From NCBI GenBank assembly GCA_018268465.1, contig JAFDWN010000005.1, positions 62,001 through 126,000 on the forward strand: a stretch of DNA of 64,000 nt, written 5' to 3'. The DNA is from Actinomycetota bacterium. Its GTDB lineage: Bacteria > Actinomycetota > Actinomycetes > Mycobacteriales > Mycobacteriaceae. Position numbers and translations under genes: made by a program. The notes beneath the pieces were generated by a model. The model had not been told where the DNA came from and made no database searches. It was given only the letters and a program-made list of their open reading frames with translations. Shown one piece after another: positions 1 to 7,453 of the stretch (positions are counted from its first letter, which is position 1; every line of letters begins with the position of its first letter).

Positions 1-186
1 CACGTCGCGGTCGTGGAATCCCAACTGCGCGACGGGATCGAGCAGTCCCGCGCCACGCTGCGCGATCACGTCTCGGCCGCGGGCGCGAGCCTGGTGTGGA
101 GCCCGACCGGGACGCTGGTACTGATGGTGCTCGCCGCCGCGGCCGCGGTTTTCGGCCTGTGGCCCAGGCTCAAGGAGTTCCTGTGA
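1..186 (+). CDS. glnX: GlnX-like membrane protein, C-terminal fragment
   Basis: This is an open reading frame cut by the window edge; only the last 61 codons are present. They encode a polar helical stretch and then one strongly hydrophobic segment (starting LVLMVLAAAAAVFG) a few residues from the C-terminus, as in a membrane-anchored sensor. Its TGA stop overlaps the GTG of glnH by 4 bp. In M. tuberculosis the order glnX-glnH-pknG is known, and GlnX is the membrane partner that relays amino-acid binding by GlnH to PknG. The assignment rests on that gene order, because too little protein is visible for a family match. Confidence 0.6.
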   Translation, partial: HVAVVESQLRDGIEQSRATLRDHVSAAGASLVWSPTGTLVLMVLAAAAAVFGLWPRLKEFL

Positions 187-1151
187 GATCACGATTCGCG
201 CCGGCGCTTCTGACGATCGCGGTTCTCACCGCGAGCTGCGGATCCTCGCCGGAACCCCCGGCCGCGGTGTCGATCACACCCGTCGACGCGCAGCCCGCCG
301 GTGTCGAGGTCGCGACGACCGCACCACCGCAAGGGGATACGAGCTGCGACCGGGAGGCCAGCCTGCGCCCCGACGGACCGCTGCCCGCGCCGGGGGCGAT
401 GCCCGCGGGGTCGACGATGGCGGCCATCGCCGAACGCGGGCGCCTCGTCGTCGGCGTCGACCAGAACCAGTACCTGTTCGGCTTCCGCAACCCCGCGACC
501 GGACAACTCGAGGGTTTCGACATCGACATCGCCCGCGAGATCGCCCGCGCCATCTTCGGCGACCCGGACCGTGTGCAGCTGCGGGTCGTCGAAGCCGGCC
601 AGCGCGAAGCGGTGCTGCAGTCAGGTGACGTGGACATCGTCGCGCGCACCTTCTCCATCAACTGCGCACGCAAAGCCAACGTCGCATTCTCCACCGTGTA
701 CTTCTACGCCGACCAGCGCATCCTCGTGTCGAAGGGTTCGGGCATCGAATCGGCCGCACAGCTGGGGGGCAAACGCGTCTGCGCGGTGACGGGCACGACC
801 TCGCTGGCCAGGGTGTTCGCGCTGGACCCCCAACCGACGGTGGTCGGCGCACCGACCTGGACGGACTGCCTGGTGATGCTGCAGCAGGGGCAGATCGACG
901 CCATCGGAACCGATTACGTGGTCCTGTCCGGCCTGGCCGCGCAGGATCCGAACGTCGAGGTGGTCGGTGCCAGCCTGGGCACGGAGCCCTACGGCGTGGG
1001 CGTCAAGAAGGAGAACACCGACCTGGTGAGGTTCATCAACGCCGTGCTGCAACGGCTGCGGGACGACGGCACCTGGGAGCGCCTCTACGACAATCGGCTG
1101 GGCAGTCTGGGACCCTCCCCGGGTCCGCCGGCTCCCCGATACGAGGACTGA
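183..1151 (+). CDS. glnH: GlnH-like amino-acid-binding lipoprotein
   Basis: Predicted extracellular solute-binding lipoprotein of the amino-acid (PBP2, SBP_bac_3) class. The GTG start at 183 overlaps the glnX stop and is followed directly by a signal peptide ending in a lipobox (LTASC), so the longer frame starting at 96 is rejected. The mature part carries typical family signatures: GRLVVGVDQNQYLFGF near the start, then GFDIDIAREIARAIFG, and the conserved block SGDVDIVARTFSINC. No ABC permease or ATPase lies nearby, which fits the mycobacterial arrangement where GlnH is a sensor for PknG and not a transporter part. Aspartate and glutamate are the known ligands of the M. tuberculosis protein; the ligand here is inferred only. 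Confidence 0.82.
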   Translation: MRSRFAPALLTIAVLTASCGSSPEPPAAVSITPVDAQPAGVEVATTAPPQGDTSCDREASLRPDGPLPAPGAMPAGSTMAAIAERGRLVVGVDQNQYLFGFRNPATGQLEGFDIDIAREIARAIFGDPDRVQLRVVEAGQREAVLQSGDVDIVARTFSINCARKANVAFSTVYFYADQRILVSKGSGIESAAQLGGKRVCAVTGTTSLARVFALDPQPTVVGAPTWTDCLVMLQQGQIDAIGTDYVVLSGLAAQDPNVEVVGASLGTEPYGVGVKKENTDLVRFINAVLQRLRDDGTWERLYDNRLGSLGPSPGPPAPRYED

Positions 1152-1159
1152 GTGCGACC

Positions 1160-2302
1160 ATGCTGACCGCCGAGCAGATCGATCGCGAAATCGCCTCCCG
1201 GGCAGACGAAGTCGCCGCGATGTCGGCGACCCTGGTGGAGCTGGACAACCATCCCGGCCTCGAACACGTCCGGCGCTTCGCACCGACCGGCGCGACGGCA
1301 CTACGGTGGGCAGACGTCGAACAGTCGCTCAGCCAATTGTGGGACGACCTGGGCCGGATGACGACGATCCTGGACGCGGCACGCGCGGTGCGGGCACGCG
1401 GCGGAACCCGGCTCGACGACGCCGAACGGCGCGAACTGACCCGGCTGCTGCGGGAACGATCCCATGAGGTGTCGCGGCAACGGATTCCGTTGGCACAGCG
1501 CACACTCGCCGGCCCCGGCGAGTCCGTCGAATACGCCGGGCTGGCCGACACCGCGGATCGGATGCGCGCCGCCTACCCCCCTGTCATCGAATTCCTCGAT
1601 GCCGTCGTCACGATCAACACCCTGGTCGCCGCGCGGCTGGCACCGGCTCAGGAACGCCTGGATGCGGCCGGGGCGACCGGCCCCAAGGAGATCGCGGAGC
1701 TGCTCACGCTGTCGGCCACCGATCCCCTGGCGCTGACCGGCGAAGAAGTCGAGCGACGCGCCGGCGCCATCGCGCGGGTAATCGACGAGCGGTCCGCCGA
1801 ACTCGCCGAACACGCTGCGCTGCTCGCGGATTGGCCCGACGAGCTGGCCCGTACCCGGGTGCGGTGCGACGAGTTGCGGGATGCGACGCAGCGCGCCACG
1901 CAGATCCGTGCGCGCGCCGAGGAGGTCGTGCTCACCGCGCCACTTCCGGTGCGGACCGACCCCGAGCCGCAGTTGCGGGCAGAACTGGACGGGTTGACCG
2001 CGGCGAATCCGCTTGCGCTGCAGGCGCTGCGGCACCGAATCAGCGCGGCGCTGGATGCCGCGCTCGAGGACGAGCAACTCGCGCAGGGCCTGCTCGACCG
2101 CCGCACCGAGTTGAAGGGCCGGCTGACGGCCTACCAGGCCAAGGCCGCGCGGCTGGGCCTGGGCGAGGACCGGGATCTGATGGCGTCGGGCCAGATCGCC
2201 TCCGGCCTGCTGTCCCGGCGTCCCTGCGATCTGCGCGCGGTGACCCGCGCCATCAAGGACTATCAACAGATCCTCGACGAGAAGCGGGGGAAGCCGAGAT
2301 GA
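1160..2302 (+). CDS. Helical coiled-coil protein of unknown function in the PknG operon
   Basis: I do not recognise a named family. The 380-residue protein is almost entirely predicted helix, rich in Ala, Glu, Arg and Leu, with heptad-like stretches around residues 210-270 and 290-330. It has no signal peptide and no membrane segment. It starts 8 bp after glnH and its stop overlaps the kinase start (ATGA), so it is translated with the kinase. A scaffold or adaptor between the GlnH/GlnX sensor and the kinase is a reasonable guess from position only. The canonical M. tuberculosis locus has no gene at this place. Confidence 0.7.
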   Translation: MLTAEQIDREIASRADEVAAMSATLVELDNHPGLEHVRRFAPTGATALRWADVEQSLSQLWDDLGRMTTILDAARAVRARGGTRLDDAERRELTRLLRERSHEVSRQRIPLAQRTLAGPGESVEYAGLADTADRMRAAYPPVIEFLDAVVTINTLVAARLAPAQERLDAAGATGPKEIAELLTLSATDPLALTGEEVERRAGAIARVIDERSAELAEHAALLADWPDELARTRVRCDELRDATQRATQIRARAEEVVLTAPLPVRTDPEPQLRAELDGLTAANPLALQALRHRISAALDAALEDEQLAQGLLDRRTELKGRLTAYQAKAARLGLGEDRDLMASGQIASGLLSRRPCDLRAVTRAIKDYQQILDEKRGKPR

Positions 2303-4503
2303 GATGCGCCGAACCGGATTGCGCGGGCACCGTGGTCGACGGCTACTGCGACGTGTGCGGCACCGCCCCGGCCGAGAGCCCGCCGCCCATCCAGGCGACC
2401 GCACCCGCGCCGGCACCCAGCACCCCGAGCGCCCGGTCGGGGCGTACGGCGCGGACCGGATCGACGACGTCCGCCAGCTCCAGGGGCCGTCTCGGAGCGG
2501 GCGTGGTGGTGATGCCGAGGATGCCCAAGGGGGACCCCGCCGCCGCCATCCTGCCTGATCCCAAAGTTCCTGAGAGCAGCCGGTTCTGCGGTAACCACGA
2601 ATGCAACAAACCCGTCGGGCGTTCCTCGGACGGGCAGCCGGGACGCACCGAAGGTTTCTGCCCCCAGTGCGGCACGCGGTACTCGTTCACCCCGAAACTG
2701 TCCGCAGGCGATCTCGTCGCCGGCCAGTACGAAGTGCAGGGCTGCCTCGCGCACGGCGGCCTCGGCTGGATCTACCTGGCGATCGACCGTAACGTGCACG
2801 ACCGCTGGGTCGTCCTCAAAGGCCTGCTCAACTCGGGTGACGCCGACGCCATGGCGGTGGCCGCCGCCGAGGTGCTCGCACTCGCCGAGGTGGAACACCC
2901 GAACATCGTCCGGATCTACAACTTCGTCCAGCATCCCGATCCGGCAGGCGTCCCGGTCGGCTACATCGTCATGGAGTACGTCGGCGGAACGTCGCTCAAG
3001 CAGATCCGCAAGGCGCGCAACACCCCCCTGCCACCCGACCAGGCCGTCGCCTACATCGTCGAGATCGCCCCGGCACTGGAATACCTGCACTCGCAGGGAC
3101 TGGCCTACTGCGACTTCAAACCCGACAACGTGATGCAGAGCGATGAGCAACTCAAGCTCATCGACCTCGGCGCGGTGATCGCCATGGACGACCTGGACAG
3201 CGCCATCTTCGGGACGGTCGGCTACCAGGCGCCGGAGATCGCCACCACCGGGCCCACCGTCGCCAGCGACGTGTACACGGTGGGCCGCACGCTGGCCGTC
3301 CTGGTGATGGATGTGCCACAGGCACACGGGCACTTCGTCGAACACCTGCCCGGACCGTCCACCGTTCCCGTCCTCGCCAAGTACGAATCGCTGCATCGCG
3401 CGATCCTGCGCGCCACCGACCCCGATCCGGCCAAGCGATTCCCGTCCATGGCAGAACTCGAAGACCAACTGACCGGGGTGCTGCACGAGATCGCGGCCAC
3501 CGACGGCGGCACCGTACACCCGCGCATGTCGAACCATTTCAGTCCCCAGCGGGCAGTGTTCGGTGCGGGCCGGGACGCTCCGGTGGATCCCGCCCACGTG
3601 ATCGCGGCCCTGTCGGTACCCGTCGTCGACCCCAACGACCCCGGTGCCGCCGTGCTGGCCACCACCAGCGGCACACCGCCGGCCCAACTCGAACATGCGC
3701 TGTTCCTGGCGCGCGGAGGTGCGCACCAGGGCAAGAGCTCCTCGGTCGAGATCCCGCTGCGGCTGGTCCGGGCGGCGCTGGAACTTGGCGCGCCGGACGA
3801 CGCCAGGAAGCGGCTGGCCGACGTGGCACCCGACATCCCCGGAGACTGGCGGCTGCGCTGGTACGGCGGGCAGTGCGCCCTGCTGGACGGGGCGCTGGAC
3901 CAGGCGGCCGCCGACTTCGACGCGGTGCTGACGATGCTGCCCGGCGAACTCGCCCCCAAACTGGCGTTCGCGGCCACCGCCGAACTACGCGGGGCGCACC
4001 AGGATGCCATGCGCTACTACGAGACGGTCTGGCGCACCGACCAGGGCAAGGTGAGCGCCGCCTTCGGTCTGGCGCGACAACGCGCACGCGCCGGCGACCG
4101 GGCCGGTGCGGTCGCGGTCCTCGACCAGATCCCGGCCGAATCAGCACATTTCGCCGCCGCGCGCACCACCGCCATCGACGTCCTCCTGGAGGGTCGGACA
4201 CCGCAGGACACCGACGAAGAGACACTGCTCGACGCCGGCGACCGCGCGGGAGCCCTGACGCTGGAATCCGCAGGCAAACGCGCGGCGATCCGCCTGCAGG
4301 TGCTCGACGCCGCACTGGACTGGCTGCGTGCGGGCCGCCAGAACACCGCGACGCGGCTGCTCGGCGCACCGTTCGACGAAACCGGCGTGCGTCGCGGGAT
4401 GGAACGCGGCTACCGCGAACTGGCGCGTGAAACGACCGGCATGTGGGAACGTATCGCGTTGGTGGAGCAGGCCAATGCCGTTCGCCCGAGGACGCGGCTG
4501 TGA
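2299..4503 (+). CDS. PknG-type serine/threonine protein kinase with zinc ribbons and TPR
   Basis: Soluble Ser/Thr kinase of the PknG family, 734 aa (M. tuberculosis PknG has 750). Order: N-terminal zinc ribbon (C3, C8, then YCDVCG near residue 20); a Pro/Ser-rich linker; a rubredoxin-like module near residues 95-130 (FCGNHEC ... FCPQCG); kinase domain about 145-400 with glycine loop AHGGLGWIYLA, lysine in WVVLKGLL, catalytic loop YCDFKPDN and DLGAV in place of DFG; C-terminal TPR-like helices. Non-RD catalytic loop and DLG are PknG hallmarks. Odd points: the first rubredoxin cysteine pair is spaced CX4C, where M. tuberculosis PknG has CX2C, and the N-terminal ribbon is extra. It may be a second PknG paralog. 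Start at 2299 is set by the 4-bp overlap with the previous gene. Confidence 0.9.
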   Translation: MRCAEPDCAGTVVDGYCDVCGTAPAESPPPIQATAPAPAPSTPSARSGRTARTGSTTSASSRGRLGAGVVVMPRMPKGDPAAAILPDPKVPESSRFCGNHECNKPVGRSSDGQPGRTEGFCPQCGTRYSFTPKLSAGDLVAGQYEVQGCLAHGGLGWIYLAIDRNVHDRWVVLKGLLNSGDADAMAVAAAEVLALAEVEHPNIVRIYNFVQHPDPAGVPVGYIVMEYVGGTSLKQIRKARNTPLPPDQAVAYIVEIAPALEYLHSQGLAYCDFKPDNVMQSDEQLKLIDLGAVIAMDDLDSAIFGTVGYQAPEIATTGPTVASDVYTVGRTLAVLVMDVPQAHGHFVEHLPGPSTVPVLAKYESLHRAILRATDPDPAKRFPSMAELEDQLTGVLHEIAATDGGTVHPRMSNHFSPQRAVFGAGRDAPVDPAHVIAALSVPVVDPNDPGAAVLATTSGTPPAQLEHALFLARGGAHQGKSSSVEIPLRLVRAALELGAPDDARKRLADVAPDIPGDWRLRWYGGQCALLDGALDQAAADFDAVLTMLPGELAPKLAFAATAELRGAHQDAMRYYETVWRTDQGKVSAAFGLARQRARAGDRAGAVAVLDQIPAESAHFAAARTTAIDVLLEGRTPQDTDEETLLDAGDRAGALTLESAGKRAAIRLQVLDAALDWLRAGRQNTATRLLGAPFDETGVRRGMERGYRELARETTGMWERIALVEQANAVRPRTRL

Positions 4504-5522
4504 GCGCCGGCACGGGCACGTGTCCCCGGTGCGCGGCAGCCGTCGGGCCCACCGACAAGTTCTGCGAGGGCTGCGGGGCGCCGTTGGCGGAGGTGCGCCG
4601 GGTCGCGGTGCCGCGGGCGTTACGCACCCTCGGCGCCCCGGCGGGTCCCTGCGCGGACTGCGGCAATCAGGCCTACGTCGACGAATACTGCACCGCCTGC
4701 GGCCATCGCCGGCCCGAACCCGATCGCGACCAGATGGAGTTGGCGGGAATCGTCCTCGTCACCGACCGCGGGATCGAACATGTCCGCAACGAGGACGCCG
4801 CAGCGGCGGGGATCGTCGGTGAACCGCCACACGCACTCGCCGTCGCCGTGTGCGACGGGGTGTCGACATCCGGCGAAGCGCACACCGCCGCGGTCGCCGC
4901 CTCCAAGGCCGGTGTGGACGCGATGCTCGCGACGCTCGCCGCCACCCGAAAGGGCCGGGCGGCGGTCCTGACGGGATTGGCCGGTGCGGCCAAGGCCGCC
5001 GTGGCGGCCGGGGCGGGCGCCGACCCGTCCTCGGCGCCGTCGTGCACGTACACCGCGGCGGCGGTGGTGCCGGCGGGTGCGGGAACAGTGGAGATCACCA
5101 TCGGCAATGTCGGTGACAGCAGGGCGTATTGGCTTCCCGAACCGCCCGCTGCCGCGCGTCAGCTGACGGTCGACGACTCGCTGGCGCAGGAACTCATGAC
5201 GGCGGGCGCATCCGCCGACTCCGCGGCCGTGCAGCGCAGCGCGCACACCCTCACCCGGTGGCTGGGCGCCGATGCCGACGCCAAGCCATGGTCGGATTCG
5301 AGCGTGCAGACCATCACCGCGACCGGCCCCGGCGCCCTGTTGATGTGCACCGACGGCCTGTGGAACTACCTGCCCGACGCCGCCGACATCGCGCCGTTCT
5401 GCGCCGGTGCCGACGCGGTGGCCGCCGCGGTGGCGCTCGTCGAACACGCCCTGCGCGCCGGTGGCCAGGACAACATCACCGTCGCCGTCATCCCGATCGG
5501 AGGACTTCATGAGTTCACCTGA
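4500..5522 (+). CDS. PP2C-family serine/threonine phosphatase with N-terminal zinc ribbons
   Basis: Metal-dependent protein phosphatase, 340 aa. Two zinc-ribbon motifs come first (CPRC...FCEGCG, then CADCG...YCTACG, residues about 8-68), followed by a PP2C domain from about residue 80. Family motifs are visible: RNEDAAAAG, VAVCDGVSTSG (the metal-binding DG), VGDSRAYW, CTDGLWNYL and GGQDNITVAV. No membrane segment, unlike PstP. The GTG start overlaps the kinase stop by 4 bp and the 3' end overlaps the vWA gene by 14 bp, so kinase and phosphatase are co-translated. It most likely reverses phosphorylation by the neighbouring kinase. Confidence 0.9.
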   Translation: MSAGTGTCPRCAAAVGPTDKFCEGCGAPLAEVRRVAVPRALRTLGAPAGPCADCGNQAYVDEYCTACGHRRPEPDRDQMELAGIVLVTDRGIEHVRNEDAAAAGIVGEPPHALAVAVCDGVSTSGEAHTAAVAASKAGVDAMLATLAATRKGRAAVLTGLAGAAKAAVAAGAGADPSSAPSCTYTAAAVVPAGAGTVEITIGNVGDSRAYWLPEPPAAARQLTVDDSLAQELMTAGASADSAAVQRSAHTLTRWLGADADAKPWSDSSVQTITATGPGALLMCTDGLWNYLPDAADIAPFCAGADAVAAAVALVEHALRAGGQDNITVAVIPIGGLHEFT

Positions 5523-6810
5523 GCAGCAATCTGTTTCCGGCATCACGGTGGATGTCGACCACAATCCCTACCTCGCCGAGGGGGCCGGGACCGTCGATGC
5601 GATCGTCAGTATCGCCGCCAGGGACGGTGCGCCGGCCGGCCCCGCAGGGGAACCGGAGCGGGTGGAGGCCATCGTCATCGACTGCTCCACGTCCATGCTG
5701 TCCCCGGCGGGCAAATTCGACGCGGCCAAACGCGCGACCGAGGCCGCCATCAACGAACTCGTCGACGGCACCCACTTCACGATCATCGCCGGCACCGCCA
5801 AGGCCACCCCCGTCTACCCCGCCGAGGGGCTCGCGGTCCGGGCGAGTGCGGCGACCAGAGCCGCCGCGGTGCGGGCCGTCGACGCACTGCGCCCCAACGG
5901 CGGTACCGCCATGGGGACCTGGCTGGCGTACGTGCGCGGCGTCGTCACCCAGCACCCGGGCGCCCTCACCCATGCGATCCTGCTCACCGACGGCAAGGAC
6001 GAACACGAGACGCCCGAGGAGCTGGGCGAGGAGATCGGCCTCAGCGAAGGCGAATTCACCTGCGACTGCCGGGGCGTGGGCACCGACTGGGAGGTCGAGG
6101 AACTGCGCGCGATCTCCTCGGCGCTACTCGGGACGGTGGACATCGTCGCCGATCCCGCCGACCTCGCCGACGATTTCGCGGCGATGATGCGCGCGTCGAT
6201 GGCCAAATCGATACCCGACCTGATCCTGCGGGTGTGGACGCCGAAAGGCGCGAGTGTCGAATTCGTCAAGCAGGTCGCTCCAACGGTGGAGGACCTGAGT
6301 CACCGCCGCGTCGAGTCCGGTCCGCAGAGCGGCGAATACCCGCTGGGTTCGTGGGGTGCCGAGGACCGCGACTACCACATCCAGGTCGACGTCGAACCCG
6401 CCGCCGCGGGGCGCGAGAAGCTGGCCGCCCGGGTCAGCGTGGTGGCCGGCGACCAGGTGGTCGGCGAAGGGCTGGTGAAGGCGGTATGGACCGCCGACAC
6501 CGCACTGTCGGCGCGGATCAGCAGGCGGGTCGCCCACTACACCGGTCAGGCGGAGCTGGCACAGGCCGTGCAGGACGGGCTGAGCGCACGCAAGAGCGGT
6601 GACGTCGCAACCGCGACGGCGAAACTGCACCGGGCGATGGAATTGGCGGTGGAATCGGGTAACGACGGGACGGCCAAGCTGCTCCGTGGTGTCATCGAGG
6701 TGGACGAGCGCACGGGCACCGCCCGGCTGCGCCGCGAGGTCGCCGCGGCCGACGAGATGGCACTCGATGCGCGCTCGACGCGAACCGCGCGCGTGCGAAA
6801 GGAAACCTGA
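5509..6810 (+). CDS. von Willebrand factor A domain protein
   Basis: Cytoplasmic vWA protein, 433 aa. The MIDAS metal site is intact: DCSTS (DxSxS) near residue 56, a threonine in PNGGTAMGTW and the aspartate in LLTDGKDEHE. A beta-rich region follows (about 230-340) and then a helical, TPR-like tail (AQAVQDGLSARKSGD, about 360-400). ATG at 5509 follows an AGGA ribosome site inside the end of the phosphatase gene. vWA proteins beside PP2C and FHA genes usually act as adaptor or target proteins in phospho-signalling; the substrate is unknown. Confidence 0.85.
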   Translation: MSSPEQQSVSGITVDVDHNPYLAEGAGTVDAIVSIAARDGAPAGPAGEPERVEAIVIDCSTSMLSPAGKFDAAKRATEAAINELVDGTHFTIIAGTAKATPVYPAEGLAVRASAATRAAAVRAVDALRPNGGTAMGTWLAYVRGVVTQHPGALTHAILLTDGKDEHETPEELGEEIGLSEGEFTCDCRGVGTDWEVEELRAISSALLGTVDIVADPADLADDFAAMMRASMAKSIPDLILRVWTPKGASVEFVKQVAPTVEDLSHRRVESGPQSGEYPLGSWGAEDRDYHIQVDVEPAAAGREKLAARVSVVAGDQVVGEGLVKAVWTADTALSARISRRVAHYTGQAELAQAVQDGLSARKSGDVATATAKLHRAMELAVESGNDGTAKLLRGVIEVDERTGTARLRREVAAADEMALDARSTRTARVRKET

Positions 6811-7439
6811 TGCCGATCTGCGCCGACGGACACGACTCGACCACCGCCGACTACTGCGACGTGTGCGGGTCACCGATCGGAATGCCGGTGACGGAGCCGG
6901 GTTCGCCGTCGTCGCCGGCGGCGGCGCGGACGTGCCCGGCATGCAAGGCGCCTGTCAGCGGCCGATTCTGCGAATCCTGCGGACACGATTCGGCGCTGCC
7001 CGCGCCCGCCGGCGCCCCGGCGGAGACCGCCGCCGCGCCGGCGGCGTGGACCGCCGTCGTCACCGCCGACCGGGAGTTCTACGACCGCGTCATCGCCCGC
7101 GGCGGCCCGGACACCGTCGACTTTCCCGAGTTCTTCCCCGAACGACGAATCATGCTGCGCGCCAACAACACCCTGATCGGACGGCGCAATCTCGAACAGG
7201 GGGTGACCCCCGAGATCGACCTCGGAATCCACCCCGTCGACCGTGGGGTGTCCACCCAGCACGCGGTGCTGAGGATCCGGGACTCCGCGGTGACCGTCAC
7301 CGACCTGGGCTCCACCAACGGCACCAGCCTCAACGACAGCGACGCCTTCCTGCGCAACGGGGCGGAGACGCCACTCGACGACGGTGACCAGATCCACGTC
7401 GGCGCGTGGACGACGATCACGATCGTGCGGGGCGGCTGA
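6810..7439 (+). CDS. FHA-domain protein with N-terminal zinc ribbons
   Basis: Phosphothreonine reader, 209 aa. The N-terminus has two zinc-ribbon motifs (ADYCDVCG, then CPACK...FCESCG, residues about 14-57). After an Ala/Pro linker comes a full FHA domain (about residues 105-209) with LIGRRN, the GVSTQHAVL loop and DLGSTNGT, the residues that contact phosphothreonine. It overlaps the vWA gene by one base (TGATG). It probably docks on targets phosphorylated by the kinase in this operon. The YCDVCG ribbon is the same as the one at the kinase N-terminus. Confidence 0.9.
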   Translation: MPICADGHDSTTADYCDVCGSPIGMPVTEPGSPSSPAAARTCPACKAPVSGRFCESCGHDSALPAPAGAPAETAAAPAAWTAVVTADREFYDRVIARGGPDTVDFPEFFPERRIMLRANNTLIGRRNLEQGVTPEIDLGIHPVDRGVSTQHAVLRIRDSAVTVTDLGSTNGTSLNDSDAFLRNGAETPLDDGDQIHVGAWTTITIVRGG

Positions 7440-7453
7440 CCGGAGCCGATGCG

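Noticed and set aside
1831-2298. N-terminal extension of the PknG-type kinase up to 1831
   Set aside because: It overlaps the helical protein gene for more than 450 bp; the ATG at 2299 gives the zinc ribbon start and a 4-bp overlap.
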